A DNA stretch of 64,000 bases from JACPNE01 sp964444465 (GTDB lineage Archaea; Nanobdellota; Nanobdellia; SCGC-AAA011-G17; JACPNG01). Below, piece by piece: positions 26,204 to 34,373 of this stretch (position 1 is the first letter of the stretch; each line of letters opens with the position of its first letter). The stretch spans positions 1 to 64,000 of the forward strand of contig CAYUGZ010000001.1 in assembly GCA_964444465.1 (NCBI GenBank), given 5' to 3'. A model generated the notes under the pieces. The model made no database searches and was not told the DNA's origin. It worked only from the letters and a program-made list of their open reading frames with translations. The position numbers were made by a program, and so were the translations under genes.

Positions 26204-26839
26204 TCAATTAGTTCTATGGGATTTGTAGATAGAATGGAATTTTTTTAACCATGCTAACAAACCAATTACTACAAAAAACCATAATACATATTGAACTTGA
26301 TTTAAGACAATTCCAAGTAGTGTGATGTACACTGTTGTTTCTGTCCATCCTAAGTAATAACCAAATAACTTAATTTCAGCTTCAGTTTGAACTTTAGCTA
26401 AGGTTGGAGATTTTATATAACCAACTAGGAATAGATTTATTACAGCTACCGTTCCTAATATCAATATAAATGGGTTTTTAATTATGGAGAACAAACCTAT
26501 AGATAACGCGAAAATTGAAGTAGATTCTCTTATTCTATCCCCAAAATCATCAAACCAAGCACCAAACTTAGATGCTTGATTTTTGTATCTAGCTAATTCA
26601 CCATCACTCAAATCAAAGATATATGCTATCTTAAATATAATTGCTCCAATAATTAATGAAGTGTAATCTCCTAATGAGAAAAAGTAAGAGGCTACCAAAG
26701 CTAAGAATATAGAGATGAATGTTACTTGGTTTGCTGTAATGTTTGTTTTGACTAATAATTTTGTTAATTGTCTTGAGAAAGGTCTTCCTAGAACTTGAAT
26801 TAACAATCCATCAAATGATTTTTTACTTTTATCTTCCAT
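26204..26839 (-). CDS. CDP-alcohol phosphotransferase family membrane enzyme
   Basis: A 211-residue integral membrane protein with the family signature near residues 77-102: D-x-x-D-G-x-x-A-R (DLSDGELARYK) followed by G-x-x-x-D-x-x-x-D (FGAWFDDFGD). The four aspartates bind the metal that activates the CDP-linked substrate. These enzymes transfer a phospho-group from a CDP-activated donor to an alcohol, usually in phospholipid synthesis. Here the gene is divergent from the cytidylyltransferase/kinase fusion with about 120 bases between starts. It could be a lipid head-group enzyme or could use a CDP-linked product of the neighbouring operon; the latter is inference. Confidence 0.85.
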   Translation of the reverse strand: MEDKSKKSFDGLLIQVLGRPFSRQLTKLLVKTNITANQVTFISIFLALVASYFFSLGDYTSLIIGAIIFKIAYIFDLSDGELARYKNQASKFGAWFDDFGDRIRESTSIFALSIGLFSIIKNPFILILGTVAVINLFLVGYIKSPTLAKVQTEAEIKLFGYYLGWTETTVYITLLGIVLNQVQYVLWFFVVIGLLAWLKKFHSIYKSHRTN

Positions 26840-26932
26840 CTACAACACTTTTTATTAATCTTGTTTTTATAAGGTTTTTTAAAAAATTAGAGTTGACCGT
26901 AAGATTAATAAGTGCTACTTTACTGATGGTGG

Positions 26933-26941
26933 TTTATAAAT
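26933..26941 (+). promoter_or_regulatory. TATA box of the putative phosphoramidate operon
   Basis: TTTATAAAT lies 34 bases before the ATG at 26967 (25 before the GTG at 26958). It is the only strong TATA-like element ahead of the fusion gene and faces into the operon. Confidence 0.5.
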
Positions 26942-26966
26942 CTTATAGATTAGGGTTGTGATTTTT

Positions 26967-29843
26967 ATGGATAAAAAACATATTAAAAAAATTGTTTATA
27001 CAGGTGTAGTCTTAGATTTATTTCATTATGGTCATTTACAACTACTTAAATTTGCAAATTCATTAGGCGATTATCATGTTTGTGGCATCCTTACTGATGA
27101 AGCTGTTAAATCTTATAGGGGAGATACAATATGTAGTTTAGAAGAAAGAAAAGAAGTATTATCAAATCTTAATTTTATTGATAGAATTGTTATTCAAGAT
27201 AAGTTAGATCCAACAGATAACTTGAAAGAAATAAAAAAAGAATTTGAGGATGCAGAAATAGTTTTAGTACATGGAACTGATTGGGAGATTGTTCCTGGAC
27301 AAGAATATATCAATCAAATAAATGGCAAATTAATAAAACATCCTTATTATAAAAAACTCTCAAATTTTAATATTTTAAATACATTATTCAATAATCATAA
27401 AAAGAATTTAAAGGGATTTGATGACTTTACTCAACATTTCAAAATTAAAGATTTCATTGAAGTAAATAAGAATATTAGGGAGTCAATCATATCTACAAAA
27501 GCTAATACATTAAAGACATTAGGCCCAATCCTAAAAAAATCTAAGATTGAAAAGTCTTTTGTGTTTACTACTTTAGATTGGGATAAGAAAAAAAATGAAT
27601 TAATTGATCAAATAAATAAGGAATTTAATTCTGAAACTATAGTTGTTAGAAGTTCAGCAATAAATGAAGACACATTAAATTCTTCTTTGGCAGGATATTT
27701 CCATACAGAGCTTAATGTTGATTCAGATAATAAAGAAAAAATTGAATCTGCAATAAGTAAAGTAGTTAACTCTTATGAAAATAAGAAACTGAGTAATCTA
27801 TCAAATCAAGTTCTTGTTCAAACACAAACTAAAGACATTAAGTTAAGTGGGGTTATACTAACTAGAACATTAGAGAATCTACCTTATTATGTAATAAATT
27901 ATGATGATCAATCACAAGATACTGATACAGTAACTAAAGGAGTTGATATAAAAACAGTTAAAATTTCTAGGTTTTGTAATAATGAGGACTATCCTAAATT
28001 ATTCTCTAATTTATTATCTGCAGTTAAAGAGATAGAGAATATAATAGAAGAAATGAGTTTAGATATAGAATTTGCTATAAATAATAAAGACGAAGTAGTC
28101 ATATTTCAAGTTAGACCTTTAGTTTATAATACAAAAAATAATGTTAATGATAGTGAGATTAAAAAAAGGATTGAGGAATCCAAACAAATCTTCAATAAAT
28201 TATCTGAAAAAAATCATTTAGTTGGTGAAAAAAACTTTTTTTGTGATATGCCTGATTGGAATCCTGCAGAGATTATAGGAGATTCTCCTAATATTTTAGA
28301 TTACTCATTATATGATTATATCATAACAGATGATGTATGGCATAAAGCAAGATCTTCTCAAGGGTATTTTGATGTTGGCCCAGCTAAGTTAGTTGTGTTG
28401 TTTGGCAATAAACCTTATATTAATGTGAGAAATTCATTTAATTCGTTCATTCCTAACTCAATCTCAAAAGATTTAAGAGAGAAGTTAATAGCTTTTTATT
28501 TAGTTAAATTAGAAAAGAATCCAGAGTTTCAAGATAAAGTAGAATTTGATGTATTATACACTTGTTATGACTTTTCTTTTGATTCTCGTTCCAAAGAGCT
28601 ATTAGAATTTGGATTTACACAGGATGAAGTGAATACTTTTAAAAAATCTTTATTAGATCTAACTAATAACCTTATATCTAATTCTAAAAAAGAGATAGAA
28701 GAAGATTTAGTTGAAGTGAATAAACTTGATAGACTAAGAAATGAATTAAGTTATAATAAAGAAGATGATTTAGAAGTATCATTAAATAAAGTTAAGATGG
28801 TTTTAGATAATTGTAAGTCATATGGAACATTACAGTTTTCTAGATTAGCAAGATTAGCATTTATAGGTAAAATTTTATTGAAGAGTCTTGTTAATAAAAA
28901 AATTATAAATGAAAGTGATTATCAAAAATTTCTTGGTTCTATAAACACTGTTGCAACTGAGATTAACAATGATTTTATTTTATTAAAAAAAGGAGACTTA
29001 GATAAAAATAAATTTTTAATTAAGTATGGTCATCTTAGACCGGGAACTTATGATATAACATGTAATAGATATGAATCAAATCCTGATTTATTAAAAGTTA
29101 CACAAAACTTACCCAGAACATCTGAGAAAAAATTAATTTATTCATTAGATAAAGATAAACTTAAATTGATCTCTGATATATTAAAAAGAGAAGGGTTTAA
29201 TTTTGATTCTGAGTTTTTATTCAATTTTATTAAGTCTACTCTAGAAATTAGAGAGTTATCTAAATATGAGTTTACTAAGAGTTTAAGCGATTCTATAGAA
29301 ATTATTGCAAAAGCTGGAGAGAGATTAGGATTTTCTAGAGAAGAAATTTCACAACTTGATATTTTTACTATAACTGATGTAGAAAATTTAAATGACGAAC
29401 AGATTAAGGAAAGATGGGATAAAATAATTAATTTAAATAGTGAAAATAGACAATTAAACAAAGGAATCATTCTTCCCCCAACTTTATTTTCAGAGAAAGA
29501 TTTTGATATTATCTCATATTATAACGCTAAACCAAATTTTATTACACATAAAAAAGTACAAGCAGAGATTATAAATTTAAAAGAGATTAGTGGATCTATT
29601 CCAGATTTAACTAATAAGATAGTGGTATTAGAGAATGGAGATCCAGGATATGATTGGATTTTTACAAGAAACCCAGCAGGTTTAATTACAAAATATGGGG
29701 GTGTTGCTTCACATATGTCTATTCGTTGTTCTGAGTTTGAACTTCCAGCAGCCATTGGTTGTGGGGAGCAGATATTTAATGAAATAAAAAATTCATCTTC
29801 AGTTTTATTGGATTGTGAATCAGGGAAGATTAAAGGATTTTAA
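26967..29843 (+). CDS. cytidylyltransferase fused to PEP-synthase-like (glutamine kinase-type) phosphotransferase
   Basis: A ~958-residue fusion. Residues 1-135 are a HxGH nucleotidyltransferase (HYGH at 20-23, EERKEVL, HGTDWE), like cytidylyltransferases of phosphonate loci. Residues ~150-400 are an ATP-grasp PEP/pyruvate-binding domain (IVVRSSAINEDT near 225, IEFAINNKDEVVIFQVRP). A middle domain starts MPDWNPAEIIG at 428 and includes FNSFIP, KVEFD and GHLRPGTYD. The C-terminal swivelling domain has YGGVASHMSIR with phospho-carrier His916, then LPAAIGCG. The kinase part matches the family of Campylobacter Cj1418, which phosphorylates the amide nitrogen of glutamine, better than classic PEP synthase. 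It would make a phosphorylated substrate and perhaps its CDP form. An upstream GTG at 26958 is an alternative start. Confidence 0.85.
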   Translation: MDKKHIKKIVYTGVVLDLFHYGHLQLLKFANSLGDYHVCGILTDEAVKSYRGDTICSLEERKEVLSNLNFIDRIVIQDKLDPTDNLKEIKKEFEDAEIVLVHGTDWEIVPGQEYINQINGKLIKHPYYKKLSNFNILNTLFNNHKKNLKGFDDFTQHFKIKDFIEVNKNIRESIISTKANTLKTLGPILKKSKIEKSFVFTTLDWDKKKNELIDQINKEFNSETIVVRSSAINEDTLNSSLAGYFHTELNVDSDNKEKIESAISKVVNSYENKKLSNLSNQVLVQTQTKDIKLSGVILTRTLENLPYYVINYDDQSQDTDTVTKGVDIKTVKISRFCNNEDYPKLFSNLLSAVKEIENIIEEMSLDIEFAINNKDEVVIFQVRPLVYNTKNNVNDSEIKKRIEESKQIFNKLSEKNHLVGEKNFFCDMPDWNPAEIIGDSPNILDYSLYDYIITDDVWHKARSSQGYFDVGPAKLVVLFGNKPYINVRNSFNSFIPNSISKDLREKLIAFYLVKLEKNPEFQDKVEFDVLYTCYDFSFDSRSKELLEFGFTQDEVNTFKKSLLDLTNNLISNSKKEIEEDLVEVNKLDRLRNELSYNKEDDLEVSLNKVKMVLDNCKSYGTLQFSRLARLAFIGKILLKSLVNKKIINESDYQKFLGSINTVATEINNDFILLKKGDLDKNKFLIKYGHLRPGTYDITCNRYESNPDLLKVTQNLPRTSEKKLIYSLDKDKLKLISDILKREGFNFDSEFLFNFIKSTLEIRELSKYEFTKSLSDSIEIIAKAGERLGFSREEISQLDIFTITDVENLNDEQIKERWDKIINLNSENRQLNKGIILPPTLFSEKDFDIISYYNAKPNFITHKKVQAEIINLKEISGSIPDLTNKIVVLENGDPGYDWIFTRNPAGLITKYGGVASHMSIRCSEFELPAAIGCGEQIFNEIKNSSSVLLDCESGKIKGF

Positions 29844-29844
29844 A

Positions 29845-30549
29845 ATGTTAGTTGCCATATCTCAAAGAGAAGTAAAAAAAGACGATAAGATTAGAGATAA
29901 TCTTGAGAATGATTATGTTAAATATTATGAAAGTTTTGGATTAAAGTTAATTCCAATTCCTAATACAACAACAAATATTGCTTGGTATTTTGAGAATCTT
30001 CCAATAGAAGGTGTTATCTTAACAGGGGGTGGAGATGTTAATCCTGAATTATATAACCAAAAACCTAAATATGAAATAAATTTGTCTATGAATAGAGATG
30101 AAATAGAAAAAAAACTTCTTAATGTTGCTATCGAGAAAAATTTACCAGTTCTGACTGAATGTAGGGGGACACAATTTTTGAATGTTTTTTTTGGTGGAAG
30201 TTTGATGCAAAGTATCAAAGAAGAGTTGAGAAGTAAAGTAGAACATGTTAATGTTACACATAAAATCATAATCAATGATGAAAGAGCATCCACTTTTTTC
30301 AATAAAAAAGAATTAGAAGTAAACTCTTTTCATAATCAAGGGTTTACTAAGGAGAATTTATCTAAAGAACTAAAGATATTTGCAGAATCAGAAGATGGAA
30401 TTGTAGAAGGAGTTTATCACAAAAGATATCCTATCGCTGGTGTGTTGTGGCATCCAGAAAGAGCTAATTCTGATAAGGAATTTGATAAAAATTTGATTCA
30501 ATCTTTTATTGATAAAAAGTTGTTTTGGGAGAGTAGTAAACAAAGATAA
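29845..30549 (+). CDS. class I glutamine amidotransferase-like hydrolase (peptidase C26 family)
   Basis: About 234 residues in the gamma-glutamyl hydrolase/PuuD group. VILTGGGDVNPELY near residue 61 is the family oxyanion region; the nucleophile elbow is TECRGTQF with Cys106; the triad is completed by GVLWHPE with His203 and Glu205. FGGSLMQSI follows the nucleophile as in PuuD-like enzymes. It begins one base after the stop of the kinase fusion. In Campylobacter a member of this family (Cj1417) cleaves glutamate from CDP-glutamine to release cytidine diphosphoramidate. That role is inferred here from the partner genes; cleavage of another gamma-glutamyl compound is the alternative. Confidence 0.85.
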   Translation: MLVAISQREVKKDDKIRDNLENDYVKYYESFGLKLIPIPNTTTNIAWYFENLPIEGVILTGGGDVNPELYNQKPKYEINLSMNRDEIEKKLLNVAIEKNLPVLTECRGTQFLNVFFGGSLMQSIKEELRSKVEHVNVTHKIIINDERASTFFNKKELEVNSFHNQGFTKENLSKELKIFAESEDGIVEGVYHKRYPIAGVLWHPERANSDKEFDKNLIQSFIDKKLFWESSKQR

Positions 30550-30551
30550 GG

Positions 30552-30560
30552 TTTATAAAT
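30552..30560 (+). promoter_or_regulatory. TATA box before the HIT gene
   Basis: TTTATAAAT begins 29 bases before the ATG at 30581, right after the hydrolase stop codon. It suggests that the HIT gene and those after it also have their own leaderless transcript. Confidence 0.5.
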
Positions 30561-30580
30561 AGAATATTTTTTAGAGGTTT

Positions 30581-30994
30581 ATGAGTGATTGTCCTTTATG
30601 TTATAATGAAGTAGAAGGAAGTAGAGTAGTTTATTCTACCAATAATGTTTATTCTATGATACCTATAGCACCATTGGTTGAAGGCCATGCTATGATCTTG
30701 CCTAAATCTCATAAAAAATTTGAAGAGGTATCTCTTGAAGAACTTAATGAGATGAAAGAGATGTTAACTACATTAAAAGATAGATTAGTTAGTTCATATC
30801 ATGATAAACACCCAATTATTGTTACATTAACAGATACAGACCATTCCTCAGTTAGGGATCATTTTCATTATCATATCATACCTAGTAGGGGTAATATAAG
30901 ACAGTTAATGGCAAAATTTGATGAGGGTATTTCAGAGAATGAGAGACTAGATCCTTCTAGATTAGAAGAACTGGCTATTTTATTAAGAACTTAA
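30581..30994 (+). CDS. HIT-family nucleotide hydrolase/transferase
   Basis: A 137-residue protein, normal length for the family. The active-site triad is DHFHYHIIP with His94, His96 and His98; the middle or last histidine forms a nucleotidyl intermediate. An N-terminal CPLC pair may hold zinc with a histidine, as in several HIT branches. VEGHAMILPKSH is the conserved substrate-loop text. HIT enzymes split nucleoside phosphoramidates (HINT group) or dinucleotides, and FHIT can act on adenylyl sulfate with ammonia. In a locus with glutamine-kinase-like and ATP-sulfurylase-like genes, a role on N-P or P-S anhydride nucleotides is attractive but unproven. Confidence 0.88.
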   Translation: MSDCPLCYNEVEGSRVVYSTNNVYSMIPIAPLVEGHAMILPKSHKKFEEVSLEELNEMKEMLTTLKDRLVSSYHDKHPIIVTLTDTDHSSVRDHFHYHIIPSRGNIRQLMAKFDEGISENERLDPSRLEELAILLRT

Positions 30995-31028
30995 ATAAGA
31001 ATATAAATCACAAAGGGTTGATTAAAAG

Positions 31029-31808
31029 ATGAAAGCTATAATTTTAGCAGCAGGATTAGGAACAAGACTTGGAGATTATACAAAGGATTTACCTAAATCT
31101 ATGCTTAATTTTATGGGAAAACCTTTATTGCAGAGACAGATTGATCTTTATAGAAAATTAGGGATAACAGACATTACAATCATAAGAGAACATTTTGGAC
31201 ATAAAATAAATTTCAAAGATGTTAAATATGTTGAAGGGTCTGGACCATCAACCAATATGCTTGTTGATTTCTTTCAAGCTAGAAAAGAGTTTGATGACGA
31301 TATAATAATGTCTTATGGAGACTTACTTCTTGAGGAGAGAGTCTTAAGAAGAGTAATAGAATCTAAATCAGTGGTAGGAGTTACTGTTGATCCTAATTGG
31401 AAAGATTATTGGATTGCTCGTTATGGGAGTTATTTAGAAGATTCTGAAAGTATGGTTATTGGAGAGAATGATAATATTATATCTTTAGGAATCTCAGACC
31501 CAAAACCTGAGGAAATGCATGCAAGATATGTTGGATTAATCAAATTTTCTAAAAGTATATTGCCTAAAATGGAGGAAGTATATGATCTAGCTAAAAGAGA
31601 CTTTTGGGAAAAACCTTGGTATGCATCAAAGTCGTTTAAAAAAGCATACATGACAGATTTTATTCAATCTTTAATAGATGAAGGATTAGATGTTAAAGCA
31701 ATAAAAGTAGATAGAGGTTGGTTCGAATTTGATACCGTTAAAGATTATGAGCAAGCAATTAAATGGGCTGAAGAAGGAAGCTTAGATAGATTCTATAAAT
31801 TAGATTAA
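31029..31808 (+). CDS. MobA-like/sugar-phosphate-type nucleotidyltransferase
   Basis: A 259-residue nucleotidyltransferase. It opens with AIILAAGLGTRLG and DLPKSML (pyrophosphorylase signature G-x-G-x-R ... P-K), then KPLLQRQIDLYRKLGI and a metal aspartate in IIMSYGDLLL. The size and GT-A-like fold match CTP-using members such as phosphocholine cytidylyltransferase and Campylobacter Cj1416, which makes CDP-glutamine from glutamine phosphate. Unlike glucose-1-phosphate thymidylyltransferases it is short and lacks a C-terminal helix repeat. One base separates its stop from the next ATG. Nucleotide and substrate are inferred from the locus only. Confidence 0.8.
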   Translation: MKAIILAAGLGTRLGDYTKDLPKSMLNFMGKPLLQRQIDLYRKLGITDITIIREHFGHKINFKDVKYVEGSGPSTNMLVDFFQARKEFDDDIIMSYGDLLLEERVLRRVIESKSVVGVTVDPNWKDYWIARYGSYLEDSESMVIGENDNIISLGISDPKPEEMHARYVGLIKFSKSILPKMEEVYDLAKRDFWEKPWYASKSFKKAYMTDFIQSLIDEGLDVKAIKVDRGWFEFDTVKDYEQAIKWAEEGSLDRFYKLD

Positions 31809-31809
31809 A

Positions 31810-33162
31810 ATGAAATCAGAAATTTACCCTTTTGATACAGAAGAACATCAATCAAATAGGAAGCCCTATGGTTTTGTAGAGTTCCAACCAAATTTTTTTG
31901 ATGTTTATTTAAATAAAAGGAAAGGAGTTATAAGATCTTTAAGAGAATCAATTAAAGAATCTTCTTTTAGTGTTCCTACTAACCCCTCAATCATTCTAAA
32001 AGAATTACAAGAGTTTGAATCTATAGATGTGATAAGAGAGGTATATCATAGATTAGACAACAATGAACAATTAGATGAGACAACACTTAACCATTTTTGG
32101 AGGATTCTTAAAAAAGCAGATATAAGAAAATTAACTAGAAGATACAACAAAAGGTTTAGAAATACTTCAAGAGAAGATTTAGGTTTAGAAGGACATGCAT
32201 TGTTAGCTTTGACTTTAGGAATGTATGCTGTGGCAGGAGGAGAAGGTTATTTACAATCATTGAGCACTTCTTTAAAACAAAATGACCTTATCATTTCAAG
32301 AAGAGAAGGATTAACTTCATTAGAACAAGCTATAACTTTAGCTTCTTTAGAATTAGAGGTAGAACAAACAGAAAAATTTAGAGAAAAAATTTTAGAAAGA
32401 GATTTAGTTTATGTTCCTAATAGAAATTTAGGGTATGAAGAATCAAAACCATCAACAAAAATCACACTTGATAAATTAGGCATGTTACTACAAGAAGGAA
32501 ATAGATCAAAAGCGTATCTTCAAGCATTAGTAAATTCAGGATTGCATCCAAATTTTGTCTTATTTTTAAAAGATCCTAAATATGATGGGAATCTAGATGA
32601 GGCTCCTCTTGAAAGGAAAAAATTACTTTTTGATCCAAACATTTCGGAGATTGAAACTTTAGATAAAAATAACATTCCTTACAAATTAATGTATGAAGAT
32701 TCATGCGATTCTCCTAATGTTGTTAGGGAGCTTGAAAGAAGATCTGAAGAATTTTTTATTTTTTCTGGTAGGGGAATCCTAAAACAATCTTTAGAAGCAG
32801 GTAAAAAATTGATACACACACATCCTGGAAAATTACCACAATATAGAGGAAGTACATGTCATTTTTATTCAGTATTAGCAGGAGATGGATGGCATTGTAC
32901 TTCATTTATCATGGAACCACAGATTGATCAAGGAGAGGTGATTACTACTAAAGAATTTCCTCTACCTGGCAGAGAGATAGATGATGCTAGAACTTATGAT
33001 CCTTATTCTAGATCTATGGTTATGGTAGAGACAATAAGACAATTAGCAGAGACGGGAACTTTAAAAACTGAAAAACAAGATCTTTCAAAAGGAGTCGATT
33101 ATTATATAATACATCCTGTTCTTGGATCTATTAGAAGAGATTATTTAGATAGTTTTGATTAG
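31810..33162 (+). CDS. formyltransferase-like protein with unusual active site and extra N-terminal domain
   Basis: A 450-residue protein. The last ~220 residues look like a methionyl-tRNA/GART-type formyltransferase domain: a Rossmann start, then HTHPGKLPQYRGS at 336-348 (loop equivalent to N-x-H-P-x-x-L-P-x-x-R-G) and IDQGEV with Asp373. The catalytic Asn of the N-H-D triad is replaced by His336, while the His (338) and Asp are kept. The N-terminal ~210 residues are mostly helical and unrecognised. It lies between the nucleotidyltransferase and the ATP-sulfurylase-like gene in the operon. It could add a formyl or related one-carbon group to a pathway intermediate; the changed Asn makes the usual chemistry uncertain. 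Confidence 0.7.
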   Translation: MKSEIYPFDTEEHQSNRKPYGFVEFQPNFFDVYLNKRKGVIRSLRESIKESSFSVPTNPSIILKELQEFESIDVIREVYHRLDNNEQLDETTLNHFWRILKKADIRKLTRRYNKRFRNTSREDLGLEGHALLALTLGMYAVAGGEGYLQSLSTSLKQNDLIISRREGLTSLEQAITLASLELEVEQTEKFREKILERDLVYVPNRNLGYEESKPSTKITLDKLGMLLQEGNRSKAYLQALVNSGLHPNFVLFLKDPKYDGNLDEAPLERKKLLFDPNISEIETLDKNNIPYKLMYEDSCDSPNVVRELERRSEEFFIFSGRGILKQSLEAGKKLIHTHPGKLPQYRGSTCHFYSVLAGDGWHCTSFIMEPQIDQGEVITTKEFPLPGREIDDARTYDPYSRSMVMVETIRQLAETGTLKTEKQDLSKGVDYYIIHPVLGSIRRDYLDSFD

Positions 33163-33175
33163 ATTTGGAGATGAA

Positions 33176-34318
33176 ATGATAGAGCCTAATGGTGGAAAAT
33201 TAATAAATAGAATAATAGAAGATAAAGATGAGATAGATAAGATCATCAATAAAAATCTTAAGAGAATAGAAATAACAAAAGATGTTCTTTTAGATGTAGA
33301 GTCAATCTCTAATGGTGTCTTTAGTCCATTATCTGGATTTCCTTCTATTGAAGAAATAAATTCTATTTTAGATAATTGGAGATTGAAAGATGGAACAATA
33401 TTTTCTATCCCTCCTTTATTCCATGTTAATCAAAATGATTATGATAATGTTAGCATTGGAGAAGAGATAATCTTAACATATGAAAAAAAGCCAGTTGGAA
33501 TCATTAAAGTAGATGGAAAGTCAGAGTTTGATAAATCAAAATTTATTCAAGAGATATTCAGAACAACAGATTTAAAGCATCCAGGGGTTGCCCATATAGA
33601 TAGCATATATAATCATATAATAACAGGTGAGATCAATACTTTTGGTAGATTAAATTATTTTTTTAATAATCATTCATTAACACCTTTAGAAACTAGAGAA
33701 GAGTTTGAGAGGAGGGGATGGAAAAATATCTCTATTTTTTCAACTACTAATGTGCCTCATAGGGCTCATGAACATCTTCATAGGATTGCATTAGAAATAA
33801 CAGATGGATTATTTATTCATACTCTAGACTTGTTAAGTAACCAAGGTTATGTTAAATTTAATTCTGAAATAATAAGAAGTGGTTATCTAGCATTAATAAA
33901 TAATTATTATCCTAAAGAAAGAGTGTTGTTTACCTCTTTTCCTTTTTTAGCAAGAAGTGCAGGTCCAAGAGAGATGATTCTACAAGCAGTGATAAGAAAA
34001 AATTTTGGTTGCAGTCATTTTATAGTTGGCAGAGATCATGCTGGTTTTGGTAATGTTTATGGAAAATATGAATCTCAGGAGATATTCAAAAAATTTCCTG
34101 ATTTAGATGTTCAGCCAATAATGATAAATGAACCTAGATATTGTAAAAAATGTGGACATACAGTAACTGAAAAAAATTGCGGTCATGAAGATCAAGATCA
34201 CGAAGAGATCAGTGGAACTATAGTTAGAGAAAAAATTAAGAATAAACAAGAAATTCCTGATTATATGATGAGAAAAGAAGTAGTGGATGTGTTAAAGAAA
34301 GAGATCATTAATAAATAA
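33176..34318 (+). CDS. ATP-sulfurylase-like nucleotidyltransferase with altered sulfate site
   Basis: About 380 residues, homologous over its whole length to bacterial/archaeal sulfate adenylyltransferase: an N-terminal PUA-like domain (FSPLSGFPSI), the catalytic domain with NVPHRAHEHLH, SAGPREMILQAVIRKNFGC, and FIVGRDHAG, a zinc site (YCKKCG ... NCGHE) and EISGTIVREKI. The Q-x-R-N loop that binds sulfate is changed to S189-T-T-N192, so Gln and Arg are both lost while the nucleotide-binding PHRAH histidines remain. The PLVG-x-x-K segment is also changed. It may adenylate or cytidylylate a different oxyanion. GGAGATGAA sits before the ATG at 33176, favouring this start over TTG 33155. Confidence 0.82.
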   Translation: MIEPNGGKLINRIIEDKDEIDKIINKNLKRIEITKDVLLDVESISNGVFSPLSGFPSIEEINSILDNWRLKDGTIFSIPPLFHVNQNDYDNVSIGEEIILTYEKKPVGIIKVDGKSEFDKSKFIQEIFRTTDLKHPGVAHIDSIYNHIITGEINTFGRLNYFFNNHSLTPLETREEFERRGWKNISIFSTTNVPHRAHEHLHRIALEITDGLFIHTLDLLSNQGYVKFNSEIIRSGYLALINNYYPKERVLFTSFPFLARSAGPREMILQAVIRKNFGCSHFIVGRDHAGFGNVYGKYESQEIFKKFPDLDVQPIMINEPRYCKKCGHTVTEKNCGHEDQDHEEISGTIVREKIKNKQEIPDYMMRKEVVDVLKKEIINK

Positions 34319-34373
34319 TTAAGTGAGATTACTTCATAAAAAAATTTAATAATAGGGTAATCAAGTTATTGTT

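Noticed and set aside
26204..34318. Phosphonate biosynthesis as the explanation of the operon
   Set aside because: The cytidylyltransferase domain would fit, but no PEP mutase or phosphonopyruvate decarboxylase is present; the kinase and hydrolase fit the phosphoramidate route better.
33176..34318. Ordinary sulfate assimilation gene
   Set aside because: Sulfate-contacting Gln and Arg are replaced and no APS kinase or reductase accompanies it.
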